Positions 10,774 to 24,908 of a stretch of 64,000 nt of DNA are shown one piece after another; within the stretch, counting starts at the first letter, position 1; every line of letters begins with the position of its first letter. The DNA is from Achatina immaculata (taxonomy: Eukaryota; Mollusca; Gastropoda; Stylommatophora; Achatinidae): the NCBI GenBank assembly GCA_009760885.1, contig CM019704.1, positions 14,990,929 through 15,054,928 on the forward strand, read 5' to 3'. The notes under the pieces were generated by a model, which was given only the letters and a program-made list of their open reading frames with translations, was not told where the DNA came from and made no database searches. Position numbers and translations under genes: made by a program.

Positions 10774-13700
10774 TGTAAATAGCTCCGTTATTAAGCAGCT
10801 GTTGTTGGAACTGTGAAGAATTTAATGAATACACATAACTTTTTAAAAGACGAAGTTGCAGGAGCGTCTTGTTTTCAGTCAAGTGCATTTTGATTAGAAA
10901 AAGTTTATTGCTTCAAGCAATAATTGCTCGTAATGTTGTATAACTGTTACTAAACTTACAACAGTGAAAATGCTATATTAGTTTGTTATGATTTTTTTTA
11001 AAAATCGTTTTCTTCTGCTTTCTGTTCCGTATGCTCAGCTTTCTAAACAGGGAGAAGGTCGTCTCCGTGAATCCGTGTGGTACCCGGGATCTGCAAAGAA
11101 TAGGACCACTGTACCCTACCACGTATGATCGTAAAAGGCGACTAAGGAGGGTTCGGCATAGGGCCGGTAACCCTATCTGGTTAAAAAAAAACCTATCAGA
11201 CTGCTACAGAAACAGAAGCATGGAAAAAAAAAAACAAATGCAGGTGGAAGGAGAAATGCTTATCAGGATACTGAGCACATGAAGGTTGTGGATGAAAGCC
11301 AGCCACTGGAAGTCCCCAGCCCGACTGCAGACCTCATGGAACCTAAACACAAAATGCAAATAGGCAACTGGAATGTAAGAACACTTAACCAGACTGGAAA
11401 ACTAGCACAAACCATCGAGGAAATGCATAGATACAAACTAGACATACTAGGAATACAAGAAGCAAGATGGACAGGACAAGGCAGAAGGAAATTAACAACA
11501 CAGCACACAGAAGATACAATAATATGGTCAGGTAAAGAAGATCATTATGAAGGAGGAGTAGCATTGATTATAACAAAAGAAGCATCAAGAGCATTGCTGA
11601 AATGGACCCCTATAAATGAGAGATTATTATATGCACGCTTCAACTCAAGATTCACGAAGCTGTCTATTATAGTTTGTTATGCACCAACAGAAGTAACTGA
11701 AGAGGAATTAAAAGAAGATTTTTACAACAGCCTCCAAGCCACAATAGAAACAATACCCAAACATGATATGCTACTCCTCTTAGGCGACGTCAATGCAAAG
11801 TAGGTGAAGGAAACGAAGATAGAAGAAGAATCATGGGAAGAGAAAGAATTGGAGAAATAAATGAAAATGGAGAAAGACTGTACAGTTTCTGTGAAGAAAA
11901 CATGATGACCATCGGGGGGACAATTTTCCAACATAAAAACAACCATAAAGTGACTTGGAGGTCCCTAGATAAAACCATAGAAAACCAAATCGATCACATA
12001 CTAATAAACAACAAGTGGAAATGGTCATTACAAGATGTGCGAGCAAGAAAATGAGCAGATGTAGGAAGTGATCACAACCTTCTGGTAGCAAAAATAAAAC
12101 TAAAATTAAGAAAGCCAAAATTGGAGACCACAGAAAGATACTTTTGATACAAGAAAACTGAAAGACAAGCAAACAAGAAATGAATTCTCAATAGTACTTA
12201 AGAACCGCTTCAGTGTCCTGCAAGACGAAGCAGAAATGTCCATACTAGAGTTCAATAAAACACTACAGAAAACAGCAAAAGAGATGATGGGATATCGGAA
12301 ACGGAGAAACGAGGAATGGATAAGCAAGACCACATGGGAAAAGATAGAGCAAAGAAAGTAAATCAAGAAAAAGTTACTTAACACCATATCACAAAGGCTA
12401 AAAGAACAAGTTTTAAGTAATTATGCACAAAAAGACAAAGAAGTGAAGGAATCATGCCGTCAAGATAAACGTCAATACTATGACAACTTAGTAGAAGCTG
12501 CAAAGAAAGCAGCATATGCAAATGACATGAAAACCATACACAAAATCACAAAGCAGATGACAGGTAACTTCAACACAAGATGTGAGAATGCAGTAAGGAC
12601 ACATAAAGGTCAACTGGTCAGTGGAGAAAGAGAAAAAATTGAAAAATGGAAGGAACACTTTAACACCCTACTAAACAGAACACAAGCAGCACAAACAATA
12701 GACATACCTGAAGCAAACACGGAACTAAACATCAATACAGGACCAATAACAATAAGTGAAGTAAAGGAGGCGATAAAGAAGCTAAAGTTAGATAGGGCAC
12801 CAGGTGAAGATGAAGTGACTGCTGAGATGTTGAAAGCAGAAGAAACAGAAACACCAAAACAACTTTGCCGGATACTACAACAAATTTGAGATCTAGAAAA
12901 AGCTCCAGAGGAGTGGAAAACTGGCCTTATAGTAAAACTACCAAAGAAGGGTGACTTCAGAGATTGCGGGAACTGGAGAGGCATTACCCTACTGCCACTC
13001 ACCAGTAAAGTATTTTGCAGAATAATCATCAACAGAATTGTACCAACACTTGAGGGAAAACGTCGAAAGAGCAGGCTGGATTTAGGAAAGGAAGATCATG
13101 CATAGACCACATATTTGTACTTAGACAAATATTAGAACAGGTAAATGAGTGGCATAGCACAACATATGCATTGTTTATAGATTTTGAGAAAGCCTTTGAC
13201 AGTGTCAACAGAGACGCTCTGTGGATAATCCTAAGATGACATGGCCTCCCCCATAGGATAGTGAACGTAATCAAAGTCCTATACGAGGGTTTTCAGTGCA
13301 AAGTGATCTATGGAGAACATACCTCCAGCAGCTTTAGGGTACAAACAGGAGTGAAGCAGGGATGTGTATTATCACCAACATTATTTATCTTGGCAGTAGA
13401 CTGGCTAATGAAGGAGGCAACATCAGACAAATGCAGAGGATTACAATGGACCCTTGACAAAGTGCTGGAGGACCTTGACTTTGCGGACGATATTTGTCTA
13501 CTATCAAGCAGCCACAAAGATATGATATGCAAGATAAAATAAACAAGCTAACTCAGAATGCAAACAACATAGGACTAAAGATCAAAGTAGGAAAGACAAA
13601 GTTAATGAGGCAAAATATGAAAAACAAAAATGTACTCAGAGTAGATAACAAGTTAGTGGAGGAGGTCTATGAATTTGTATATCTTGGCAGTAGAGTAGTA

Positions 13701-16700
13701 GAAAATGGAGACAGCACAGAGGACATCAACAGCAGACTTATTAGAGCAAACTAGGCTTTTGCAATGCTGCAGACTATATGGAAATCTAAAAAAAAACATC
13801 TAAAAAAAAACTAAGTATAAATATGAAAATCAGGATATTTAAGAGTAATGTTCTAAGTGTACTACTCTATGGAAATGAATGCTGGAAAATCACCAAAACC
13901 ATAGAAAACAAGATGAATTCTTTCCAGACTAAATGTTTGCGAAGAATTAGAAAAATATATTGGCCAAACACTATAAAAAATAACATCTTGTTGGCAGAAA
14001 TGCAGATGACGCCACTGACAACAATTATTGAGGAAAGATGCTGGCGATGGTTGGGACATGTGATCAGAATGACTGACAACTCACTACCAAAATAGCACTA
14101 AGATGGACACCACAGGGGAACAGAAGTAAGGGTAGACCAAAAGAGACATGGAGAAGAACAACAGAAAGGATGTTGGACAAGAGCAGAAAAAAAGGCAAAG
14201 GACAGGCATTTGTGGAAAACCCTTGCGGAATCCCCATGTGCCCTGGGCACTTAAGGAACCTTAAGGTGAGCCCTCTATTGCTCAACATCCTTTCTGTTGC
14301 TCTTCTCCATGTCTCTTTTGGTCTACCCTTACTTCTGCTCCCCTGTGGTGTCCATCTTAGTGCTATTTTTGGTAGTGAGTTCTCCGTCATTCGGAGCACA
14401 TGTCCCAGCCATCGCCAGCGTCTTTCCTCAATAATTGTTGTCAGTGGTTTCATCTGCATTTCTGCCAACAAGATGTTATTTCTTATGGTGTTTGGCCAAA
14501 ATATTTTTCTAATTCGTAGTAAACATTTAGTTTGGAAAGAATTCAACTTGTTTTCTATGGTTTTGGTGATTTTCCAGCATTCACTTCCATAGAGTAGTAC
14601 ACTTAGAACATTACTCTTAAATATCCTGATTTTCATATTTATGCTTAGTTTTTTTTTATTTCCATATAGTCTGCAGCATTGCAAAAGCCTGGTTTGCTCT
14701 AGTAAGTCTGCTGTTGATGTCCTCTGTGCTGTTTCCATTTTCTACTACTCTGCTGCCAAGGTATACAAATTCGTTGACCTCCTCCACTAACTTGTTATCT
14801 ACTCTGAGTACATTTCTGTTGTTCACATTTTGCTTCATTAACTTTGTCTTTCCTACTTTGATCTTTAGTCCTATGTTGTTTGCATTCTGAGTTAGCTTGT
14901 TTATTTTATCTTGCATATCTTTGTGACTTCTTGATAATAGACAAATGTCGTCCGCAAAGTCAAGGTCCTCCAGCACTGTGTCAAGGGTCCATTGTAATCC
15001 TCTGCGTTTGTCTGATGTTGCCTCCTTCATTTACCAGTCTACTACCAAGATAAATAATGTTGGTGATAGTACACATCCCTGTTTCACTCCTATTTGTACC
15101 CTAAAGCTGCTGGAGGTATGTTCTCCATAGATCACTTTGCACTGAAAACCCTCATATAGGGCTTTGATTACATTAACTATTTTATGGGGGAGGCCATGCC
15201 ATCTTAGGATTTTTCACAGTGCATCTCTGTTGACACTGTCAAAGGCTTTCTCAAAATCTATGAATAATGCATATGTTGTGCTATGCCACTCATTTGCCTG
15301 TTCTAATATTTGTCTAAGTACAAATATGTGGTCTATACATGATTTTCCTTTCCTAAATCCTGCCTGCTCTTTCCGAAGTTTTTCCTCAAGTGTTGGTACA
15401 ATTCTGTTGATGATTATTCTGCAAAATACTTTACTGGTGAGTGGCAGTAGGGTACTGCCTCTCTTATATATATAAGTTGTTGGTATAGTTGTTGATCTGT
15501 GTGAGCGACAGCGGATGTTAACAATAACCGCAAACTAGATAAGTGTGTTAGGGAGCCAACGAAATCGTTTATTCGGGTTCTGTGAGCTGCAAAAATGCCT
15601 GCGTCGGCTAGTAAGCTGTTTTCTGACAAGACATTTATCAATGACAAAATAACGGATGTTTGTTTATCACTTGTGTTTTCGTGGACTCGATGAACGCATT
15701 TACAATAGCCATGTTTTCAAAAATGTAGATGGTCCATAAATGTAACGCGTGCAACAGAGCTCTGAAATGTGGTTTCTGTTTACGCGCATCCTCATATGTT
15801 TACGCGCATCCTCATATGTTTATGCGCATCCTCATACGAAATTCATCGCTCATGCACAAAGAAGATGGAAATCTCTTGCTCACATTTACACCTCTTGCTC
15901 ACTGAACTTTATTTCTTGACAAGTGCTGCCCATATGAGGATTCTGAAAACAGGCATCTAGTCAGATGGGGAATGGGTTTTGGTGGTTTCTTACAACATTT
16001 TAAGAGCGGGTCTGAGATGTATACTTCATCAAGTTCCGCCACTGTTGGAATATGTCGTATCCATAGTTAGACAAGTTGAGGTGAGACAGATGTGTGCTTT
16101 TCGAGGTAAAATACAGTTCTAGTGAAAGTAGAATAGGTCTTAGCGAAGTGGGGTTACAATCTTAGCAGCTGTATTATGCAGTCTTGGTCGTGGTAGGGTA
16201 AGATCTTAGTGGAGGTAGGATGGGTCTTAGCGGAGATGAGTTGCACCCTTAGCAGAAGTAGGACTAATGCAGTATTGCTTTTGAAACAGGCACCTGTTTC
16301 AGACGTACCGTGGTAGTGATACAGTAACAATCAAAGTAGTAGTGCAATATAGGTGAACTGTATGTATTAATTCAATATTGTGACTGCTGAAGTCGTGCCT
16401 AAAGTTGGCACCAAATTCATTTGATGAAGTCTCTGAGCTGCTAACAAGCTAAGAAATCTAGTGTAATGATTTGTAAGAATTTTTTGAATTTCTACAAGGA
16501 TCAAGATAGAAAGTGCTATCTATGGAATCTTTTAACTACTTTTGTTTATCAGACCTTCTCTTCTGTTACTAGTTAATACTAACTTTACTTCACTTAAAGT
16601 CGAGATTTTACTCTTTCAACTACAGTCGAGCATCAATCTCTTTCTACGTCTATTTTACCTATCCACTTCACAGACTTACTTTCCCAGGAACGATCATTCT

Positions 16701-19700
16701 CTCAGTGGCAAAATAGCAGCACAGTAGCAGCAATATTAAGTTATGAAGACTTTATTGGTGCACGAGGTGACGATGACGATGAACGATGTGACGGGTATAA
16801 CCGTGGCATAATACAATCCAAGGAGACATGACAGGATGAAATTCCAACTCAAAACAACATAGAATAAGTTCCAAGCGACTACTAACGTCCACAGACTTCG
16901 TCGCCAACAGAACTTCTACTACATTTCTATTCTGCTAATCTACAACACTACACAACTACATATTTTCACAGACAAACTAACCTACGAACTGCCTTATCCG
17001 AAACCCAAACTTCAACTACCATAAATCATATGGTTTCTCTCTCACGACGTTTCTTTCTCATAAATTACACGTGAAGCATGCCCAGCACTTGATATGCAAG
17101 CATCTGACTTAAAAAAGGGAATAAATCTAAGTACAAAGATTTCTTGATTTCTATGGGACCTAACCCTTTTTATACCAACTTTCAAATTCTATGATAAGTT
17201 GTCTAACTTTCATTCTATAAATTTATGTTCTATTAGGTCTTAACAGAGAAGAGCTGCAGTCTTAGCGGAAGTAGAGTGGGTCTTAGATGGGTTGCAGTCT
17301 TAGTGGAGTTAAAATACAGTCTTAGCGAAGGTCCCGATAATATAGTGTCGTAATGAATACAAAAGAGGCTAACAGGTACTATTACATCTAAAGAAAGACC
17401 AATCCTTAGCAAAACTGGAACACTATTAACATCAAATAAAGACCAAAAGCAAAGATGGGCTGAACACTTCCAAGAAATACTCAATCGACCACACTCAAAA
17501 GAATTGTTAAACCTTGAAACTGACTTACCAGCCCCACAACTAAATGTCAACCTAGATGAAATTAAATTGCATGAAATTGAAACAGCAGTGAATTTAATGG
17601 CTAACAACAAAGCTGCAGGTGAAGATGAAATAACAGCCGAGATGCTAAAAGCTATCAATAGTGACAACATGAGACAACTACAGAGAATGGATTTGGAAAG
17701 AAGAAACAGTCCCTTCTAAATGGAAAAAAGGAATCATTGTTGAAATACCAAAAAAAAGCAACCTTAGTGACTGTAACAGTTAGAGAGGAGTAACCTTAAT
17801 ATCAGTTGTGTCATAAGTATTTTGCAAGGTCATTTTGAATAGACTCAAAGATATAGTGGATACTGCAATGAGAGAAGAACAAGCAGGATTTCGAAAAGGG
17901 AGAAGCTGTCTCGACCAGATCTTTACTCTCAGAATAATACTTGAAGAACATACTGAAAAGCAGAAACCATTAATACTGAACTTCATAGATTTTAAAAAGG
18001 CATTTGATAGCATACACAGAGATTCATTATGGAGAATTTTATGTCTATATGGAATACCATCTAAAATTGTCAACATCATTAAGGACTTATACAATGGATA
18101 TGGTTGTACAGTCAAGACAGAAGAAGGGATGAGTGAATGGTTCCAGATTGAAACAGGTGTGAAACAAGGATGTATACTGTCTCCTTTACTTTTTGGGATT
18201 ACAAGAGACTTCATAATGAAAAAATGCTGCATAGGTAACACAGGTATTGACTGGGTACATGGGACCCAACTAGAAGATCTTGATTTTGCTGATGACATAA
18301 CTCTTATCAGTAATAATGTGAATTCCACGCAAGAAAAAACAGATAGCCTGTCTTCATTGGCTAGCAAAATAGGACTTGAAATTAACAAGGACAAAACAAA
18401 AACAATGAAAATTCCCATCAATCAAAATGGAAAAATACACATAGAAGAGACAGATATTGAAGAAGTCAATCAATTTGCATACCTTGGCAGCTACATAGAC
18501 CAGGATGGTGACACTAGAAAGGAAGTTAGGATCAGAATTGCAAAAGCAGCATCAATCTTCAAGAATCCTGAGAACATATGGAATTCAAAAGTTATAAGCA
18601 CAAAAACCAAGTTAAGACTACTCAATTCAAATGTAATATCCACCCTCATTTATGCATGTGAAAGCTGGAAAAGAACTAAAGAAATAGAAAAGAAATTAGA
18701 CTCTTTTGAAAACAAATGCCTAAGGAAAATACTCGGCATCAAGTGGAATGAATTCAAGAACAATGCAGAGATAAGACAGATGACTGAACAACAACCAGTC
18801 TCATGGGTGATCAGGAAAAGGAGATGGACATATGTCGGTCACTTGATGAGAAGAAACAATCAGAGAATCCCAAAACAAGCTATCAAGTGGAACACAACAG
18901 GCCGAAGAAAAAGGGGCAGACCGCGTGAAACTCTGAAGAGGACATTATTAAGAGAGGCCAAGTTAACAGGCATAAAATCCTTTGATGAGGTTGAAAGACT
19001 CGCCGAAGACAGGAAAAATTGGCGAACTACTTTACGAGCCCTATGTGACGTTTAACGGCACGGGAAGGATATAAGATATATAAGATGAAGGTCACAATAA
19101 GATAGTGTTGTAATGAAGGTCCCGATAAGATCGTGTCGTAATGAAGGTCACAATAAGATAGTGTTGTAATGAAGGTCCCGATAAGATCGTGTCGTAGTAA
19201 AGATCCAGAAGATCGTGTCGTAGTGAAGGTCCCGATAAGATCGTGTTGTAGTGAAGGTCTCGATAAGATCGTATTGTAGTGAAGGTCCTGATAAGATCGT
19301 ATCGTAGTAAACATTCCGATAAGATCGTGTCGTAGTGAAGGTCCCGACATGTCGCAGTTAAGGTTCCGATAAGATCGTGTCGTAGTGAAGGTCCTGATAA
19401 GATCGTGTCGTAGTGAAGGTCCTGATAAGATCGTGTCGTAGCGAAGGTCCCGATAAGATCGTGTTGTAGTGAAGGTCCCGATAAGATCGTGAAGGTCCCG
19501 ATAAGATCGTGTCGTAGCGAAGATCTTGATACTTCTCTTTATCAATAATTACGAATCGAGAAATGCTTTTTGTAACGGAGGAGCGAGTTAAAATGAAAGT
19601 GATCTTTACATGTGATTAGTCCCCAGAAACGTTGGATAGTCGAGGAATAAAGCTCTAACTGTGCTCTAGTGTTACGTAGCTACGTCCTAGGGAAAATGTA

Positions 19701-22700
19701 GAGTCTCATAAACACCACATACACACACACACACACACACACAAACTCCCCTGCGGTTTTCTTTGGTGAGGTTCTCACGCTCAGAAACAGTTGCCAGTGA
19801 CTGTACAAGGGTTTGTCGAAACCGTTACACTTGTACCTCCTTTTCACTTTGCATAAAGAACTTTCCAAAATACTGGTTTTGTCAACACCGATTAAAAAAA
19901 AATTAAATTCGGCGCCTTATACTCTTTTTTAAAATGTAAAATTGAACACACTTTACAAACATCAGCAGGAATTAAATGTACGCGTCAAATTTTTCTTACC
20001 ATCATGGTGAGATACGAGGGGAAGTCACTAAGTAACTCGCAAATTGAAATATTTTATCAGTGGCAGTTATCAGGTAGTATTTAAATATATCCTTAGATAG
20101 TATCATCATCTAATTTTATAATAGTTATATGTAGGGGGCGCTGGGAGTTACGTGCGCATGCGCAAAGCAAAAAAAAATGGCTACCCAACTGTTAGTGTTT
20201 ACCAAAGAAGAACAGAGAAGTGTAGTGCGATTTTTGTTGGCTAAAGGACATTCAGTTGAGGATATTCATAAGGAAATGATTACAGTTTATGCTGAAAAGT
20301 GTTTATCACGTAAAGCGGTCTATAACTGGGTAAAAGAAATTTTTTCAGGAATGCACCGAAATTGTTGACAAAGTCCGACTTAGCCGTCCTGTTCAGATTG
20401 CAAAAGAAGCGACTGTGCAATGTGTGAATGAGATTGTCAGAGCTGATGGACGAGTAACGATAGACAGTGTAGCAAGTGCAGTCGGATGTTCACATGGCGT
20501 AGCCTACAGAATAATGCATGAGCAATTGAGTTTTCGGAAAGTTTGCTCATGTTTGGTACCCAGAGATCTGAATGATGAACACAAAATGAACCGATTTGGT
20601 TTGTCATTGCAGCATCTCTGTCATTACGCATATGAAGGTGAATACATGCTCAACAGGATTATTACTGGAGACGAATCTTGGGTGCACCACTACCAACCCG
20701 AATCAAAACGTGCCTCAATGCAATGGAAACACCAGTCATCGCCATGCGCAAAAAAATTCAAGATTACGCCTTCTGTGGGGAAGGTTATGCTAACAGTGTT
20801 CTGGGATTATCAAGGAGTGTTGTTAACCAAGTTCCAGAAGTATGGTGACAGTGAGAATTCTGTATCGTATTGTGATGTTCTGTCAATGGTACGGGATGAA
20901 ATTCGAAGGAAACGTCCTGGTCTGCTGACTAGAGGTGTGCTTCTCCTTCATGACAATGCCAGACCACATACGGCTCGGTTAACCCAAGAGAAAATTAGCC
21001 AGTTGGGTTAGGAAGTTCTTGAACATCACTGATTACACGATGGGACAAATGTATCAATGTTGGTGGCGATTACTTGAGAAAAAGGGGAATAATATAGGTT
21101 AAAAAATTTAAAGTTTTCAAATTACTGTCGCATTTAGTTTTTTGTTTGTTTGTTTTTGTAACAGGCATTTGCGACTTACTTAGTGACTTCCTCTCGTATC
21201 AGTCAGTCAATCATTTGCACGTCCCTTGCGGAACTTTGCCCCCCCCCCCCCCACAGCTCTTCTATAGGCCTCTCGGTTGTAAGCAAGATACCCTGCCGCT
21301 GATGCGTCCATTCGCAGATCATTAACGATGTCTTACAGCCATCTTCGCCTTGGTCTTCCTCTCTTTATTTTTCCCATTATGTACCATTCCAAGACTGACT
21401 TCTCTAAATTATCATAACGTTTAATATGTCCAAAATATTTAAGTTTTCTCTGTTTAATCTTCCTTACTAGCCAACCTTCTTCAATATTAAGTTCTTGTAG
21501 TATGGATATATTTGTACTTTTTTGTGTCCATGATATCTGAAGAACTCTTCTGTAGCATTTACATTCAAAGGCATTTATATGTTTCTCAGCTGTTTTGTTA
21601 AGTGTCCAGGTCTCACAGGCATATGTTACAATGGGAAAGATGTATGTCCTTAAAAATCTTATTTTTGTAGCTCTGTCTGTTCCTCTCCACAGATTCTTTT
21701 GTTGTTTTATTTTTTGAAGAGCGATATATGGCCTCATTCATTGTATCTCCATTATTAGTAACAAGATATTCAAAACTCTCCACCTCTTCCAATTCTTCCT
21801 CAATGATATATATACATTTCAGCTGCCTTGTTTGTTTTGTCAGTTGTCATCAGTTTAGTTTTCACTAGAATGTCACCTACCTCATTTCTGTCCTATACTA
21901 AATTTTTCTAAAACATATCCTTTGTCTTCTGCTTTTTCTGTACCAACCTTTGCATTAAAATCGCCCATTATTAATACAATACCATTTTCCGTACCTGGTC
22001 TATCGTCGTTTGCAGTGTGTTATAAAAGTCTTCTACTCCCTCTTCTTCTGGTGCTGATGTGGGTGCATATACGAGGGGCGATTGATAAGTTCTCGGCATA
22101 AGGTACAACGGATTATTTGTGGACAACTTTTTTGGGTTATTTTTCAACATAGTCACCTTGCAAGTTTATGCACTTAGTTCTGTGATCCTGGAGCATACGG
22201 ATCTCATCTTTGTAAAAATCAGCATCTTGTGCCAGTAGAAAGTGGTCTACAGCATGAATGATGTCATCATCTGAGGAAAATTTGCGACCACTGAGCTCCT
22301 TTTTGAGTTTGGTAAATAGGTATTAGTCCGAAGGGGCCAAATCTGGGGAATAAGGAGGATGTTCAAGAAGCTGGAACGCATTCATGAAAGATGACTCCTC
22401 TCGTCAATTTCCCTCGACGCTTTTATTTCAATTTGACCCGCAGTTGCTTCACAAGATTAGCGTAATAAGCCCAGGTGATTGTTCTGCCCTTTTGAAGATA
22501 GTCTACCAATAGCACACTTTCTGATTCCCAAAAGATGAAAGCTATCACTTTGCATGCAGACAGAACCACCCTTGGTTTCTTTGGAGGTGGGGATCCATGA
22601 TGTTTCCACTGCTTTAACTGTTCTTTGGTTTCTGGCTGAAAATGATGAACCTGTCTCATCCATAGTCACAAATTGCTAAAGAAACTTTTCAGGATCTGCA

Positions 22701-24435
22701 TAAAATTGGCCAAGATCGTCTCTTGACATGTTGAGACGCTGTCGTTTGTGATCAGCTCCAAGACGTTTCGGGGCCCATCGAGCAGAGAACTTTGTCATTT
22801 GAAGATCATTGTGGATAATGGCATGAACATGTTTATGGGAGATGCCCAACTTAGTATCAATGTACCACTCAATTAGTCGTTGATCGTGTCATGGATTCTA
22901 CCGGTGGTTTCATCGGTGATTACCGTTCTTGGTCTTCATGGACGGGGATCATCTTCCAGACTCCCTCTTCCATGTTTGAATTGAGCTGCCCATTTCTTCA
23001 CTGTGCTGTAAGAAGGGGAACTCTCCCACAGAGTCTCCACCATATCCTCATAGATCTCCTTCGATGATAAGCTCTTGATGCAGAGGTAGCGAATGACTGC
23101 TCGATGAGAAATTGTATCCATTTTCTCTATTTCTGCCACCCCTTACCACTTCAGTAGCCTGTAAAAAAATGGTTGCAGTTAATTTCTTGAAACTTGGTGT
23201 TTAATCTTACATTAACCTGATCTACAAATGCACCTAATATCAACTGTGTTTCAAGTATTTGTACCTTATGCCGCGAACTTATCAACCACCCCTCGTATCT
23301 GGATAATTGCTACACATCTAGGAGTGCCTTTAAGTCTGACTGTGAGGATTCTATCACTTACTGGGCTGTAATCTAGTAACGCTTTTGATGTTAATTTGTC
23401 CAAGTAAAAAGCCACTCCATTCTTTCCTCCTAATTCTCTACCAGAGTATATAAAGATATCATCATTTTCGCTCTTGAAGTGTTCTGATCTTTTCCATCGA
23501 TGTTCGCAGATTCCCACAATGTGTGTCCCCGTTCTTTTCATCTCGTCACTTGTTATTTGATACCTTCCCTCATACATAATTCTCACATTCCATGTTCCTA
23601 CTCTTATTTTTCTTTTTAGTTTGATGCAGGTGTTTTCCTTAGTAACACCGCAGGATTTTGTCCATCATCACAATTACTTGTACTGACCTTTGTCTCACTC
23701 TCTTCCCCATTGTTAAAAAAAAATTTAATCTATCTGGCCTGGGGGACTCGCTACCAGATCTTTTTCCTGTCTGATCTTCCATGTTGCTGTTTGGGTTTCT
23801 TTGTATATTTACAGAAGGTAGTTTATCATTATCTTCTTTCCGGGCAGTGACTGTACTAGTCAGTGATCGTAGCCATTGTCCCTACATTGAGATCATCTGC
23901 CTACCATCATAGAATGGTACCATAATCAACATTATCTGTCGGCTGTTCCCCCATTCCATCCACCACCTGCTCCCATGGCTTCACGTCACCCTGATCGGAT
24001 GGCTATACGGGTACTTCACCTTGCCAAAGGGTGTCCCATAGACCAACGGAGGTAAGGAGGCGTCTTGCTTCTCCTTTGATAGGAGATACCCCTACCCCGA
24101 TAACCTTGTGGCGAAATATGCTATTTACAAAATGCTCACTTGCTGAATCAAAGTGAAAACTGGCTGATTCTCTTCTACACAAATGAACATCATCATTCTA
24201 CTGGCCCGATTATCCTCCAATTTATTTCACTTGTTGCTTTTTATTAGATTTCTGATGAATAAAAATAGGTCTCTGATAAATATAAACGGACGACCTCCAA
24301 AAGGTTTTGGTTTCTCTGTCTTTTTTTTTAATTTATCGGTAATTAACTGATAATTGCCGGCTAACGCGATTGGTGAGTTTCAACATCGTTTTATGTTACA
24401 TGTGGGTTTAACAACCACACTATCGCTAAATTCAT

Positions 24436-24486
<51 letters not shown>

Positions 24487-24855
24487 AGAACGTCAACAAA
24501 GACAGCCTGGATTAAAAAAAAAAATAGAACTTGGGATGGTCAGCAAGCAGTATAGTTTTGAGACGTTATACACGTTATACACAGGCTGGGTGCAGTTCGT
24601 GAGAAATGAAGAGAATTTGTTGCTGCACTGAAAGATCTCAAGCGACATACTGTACTGTGCAGCTGTAGGAATGATCAAACATCCCTTATTTATCTTAACG
24701 TACAGTTGTACTGAGAATGTTTGTGTCATTAACACGTGCTCCCCTGTTGGTTCTCGATGAATGTTTACCTTCCAGTGGTTAACTGTTCAGGTTCGTGACT
24801 GCTGAAGTTTCTGGCCGTCTCCTTCTCTGTGCTCTACCCTCTCTCTCTCTCTCTT

Positions 24856-24908
<53 letters not shown>

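Noticed and set aside
17835..19055. 406-codon frame as a host gene
   Set aside because: All its blocks are RT and retrotransposon C-terminal motifs, and it lies in a truncated element within a satellite.
19027..19545. 172-codon frame of RSYRDLH-type repeats
   Set aside because: 28-bp satellite sequence, not a gene.
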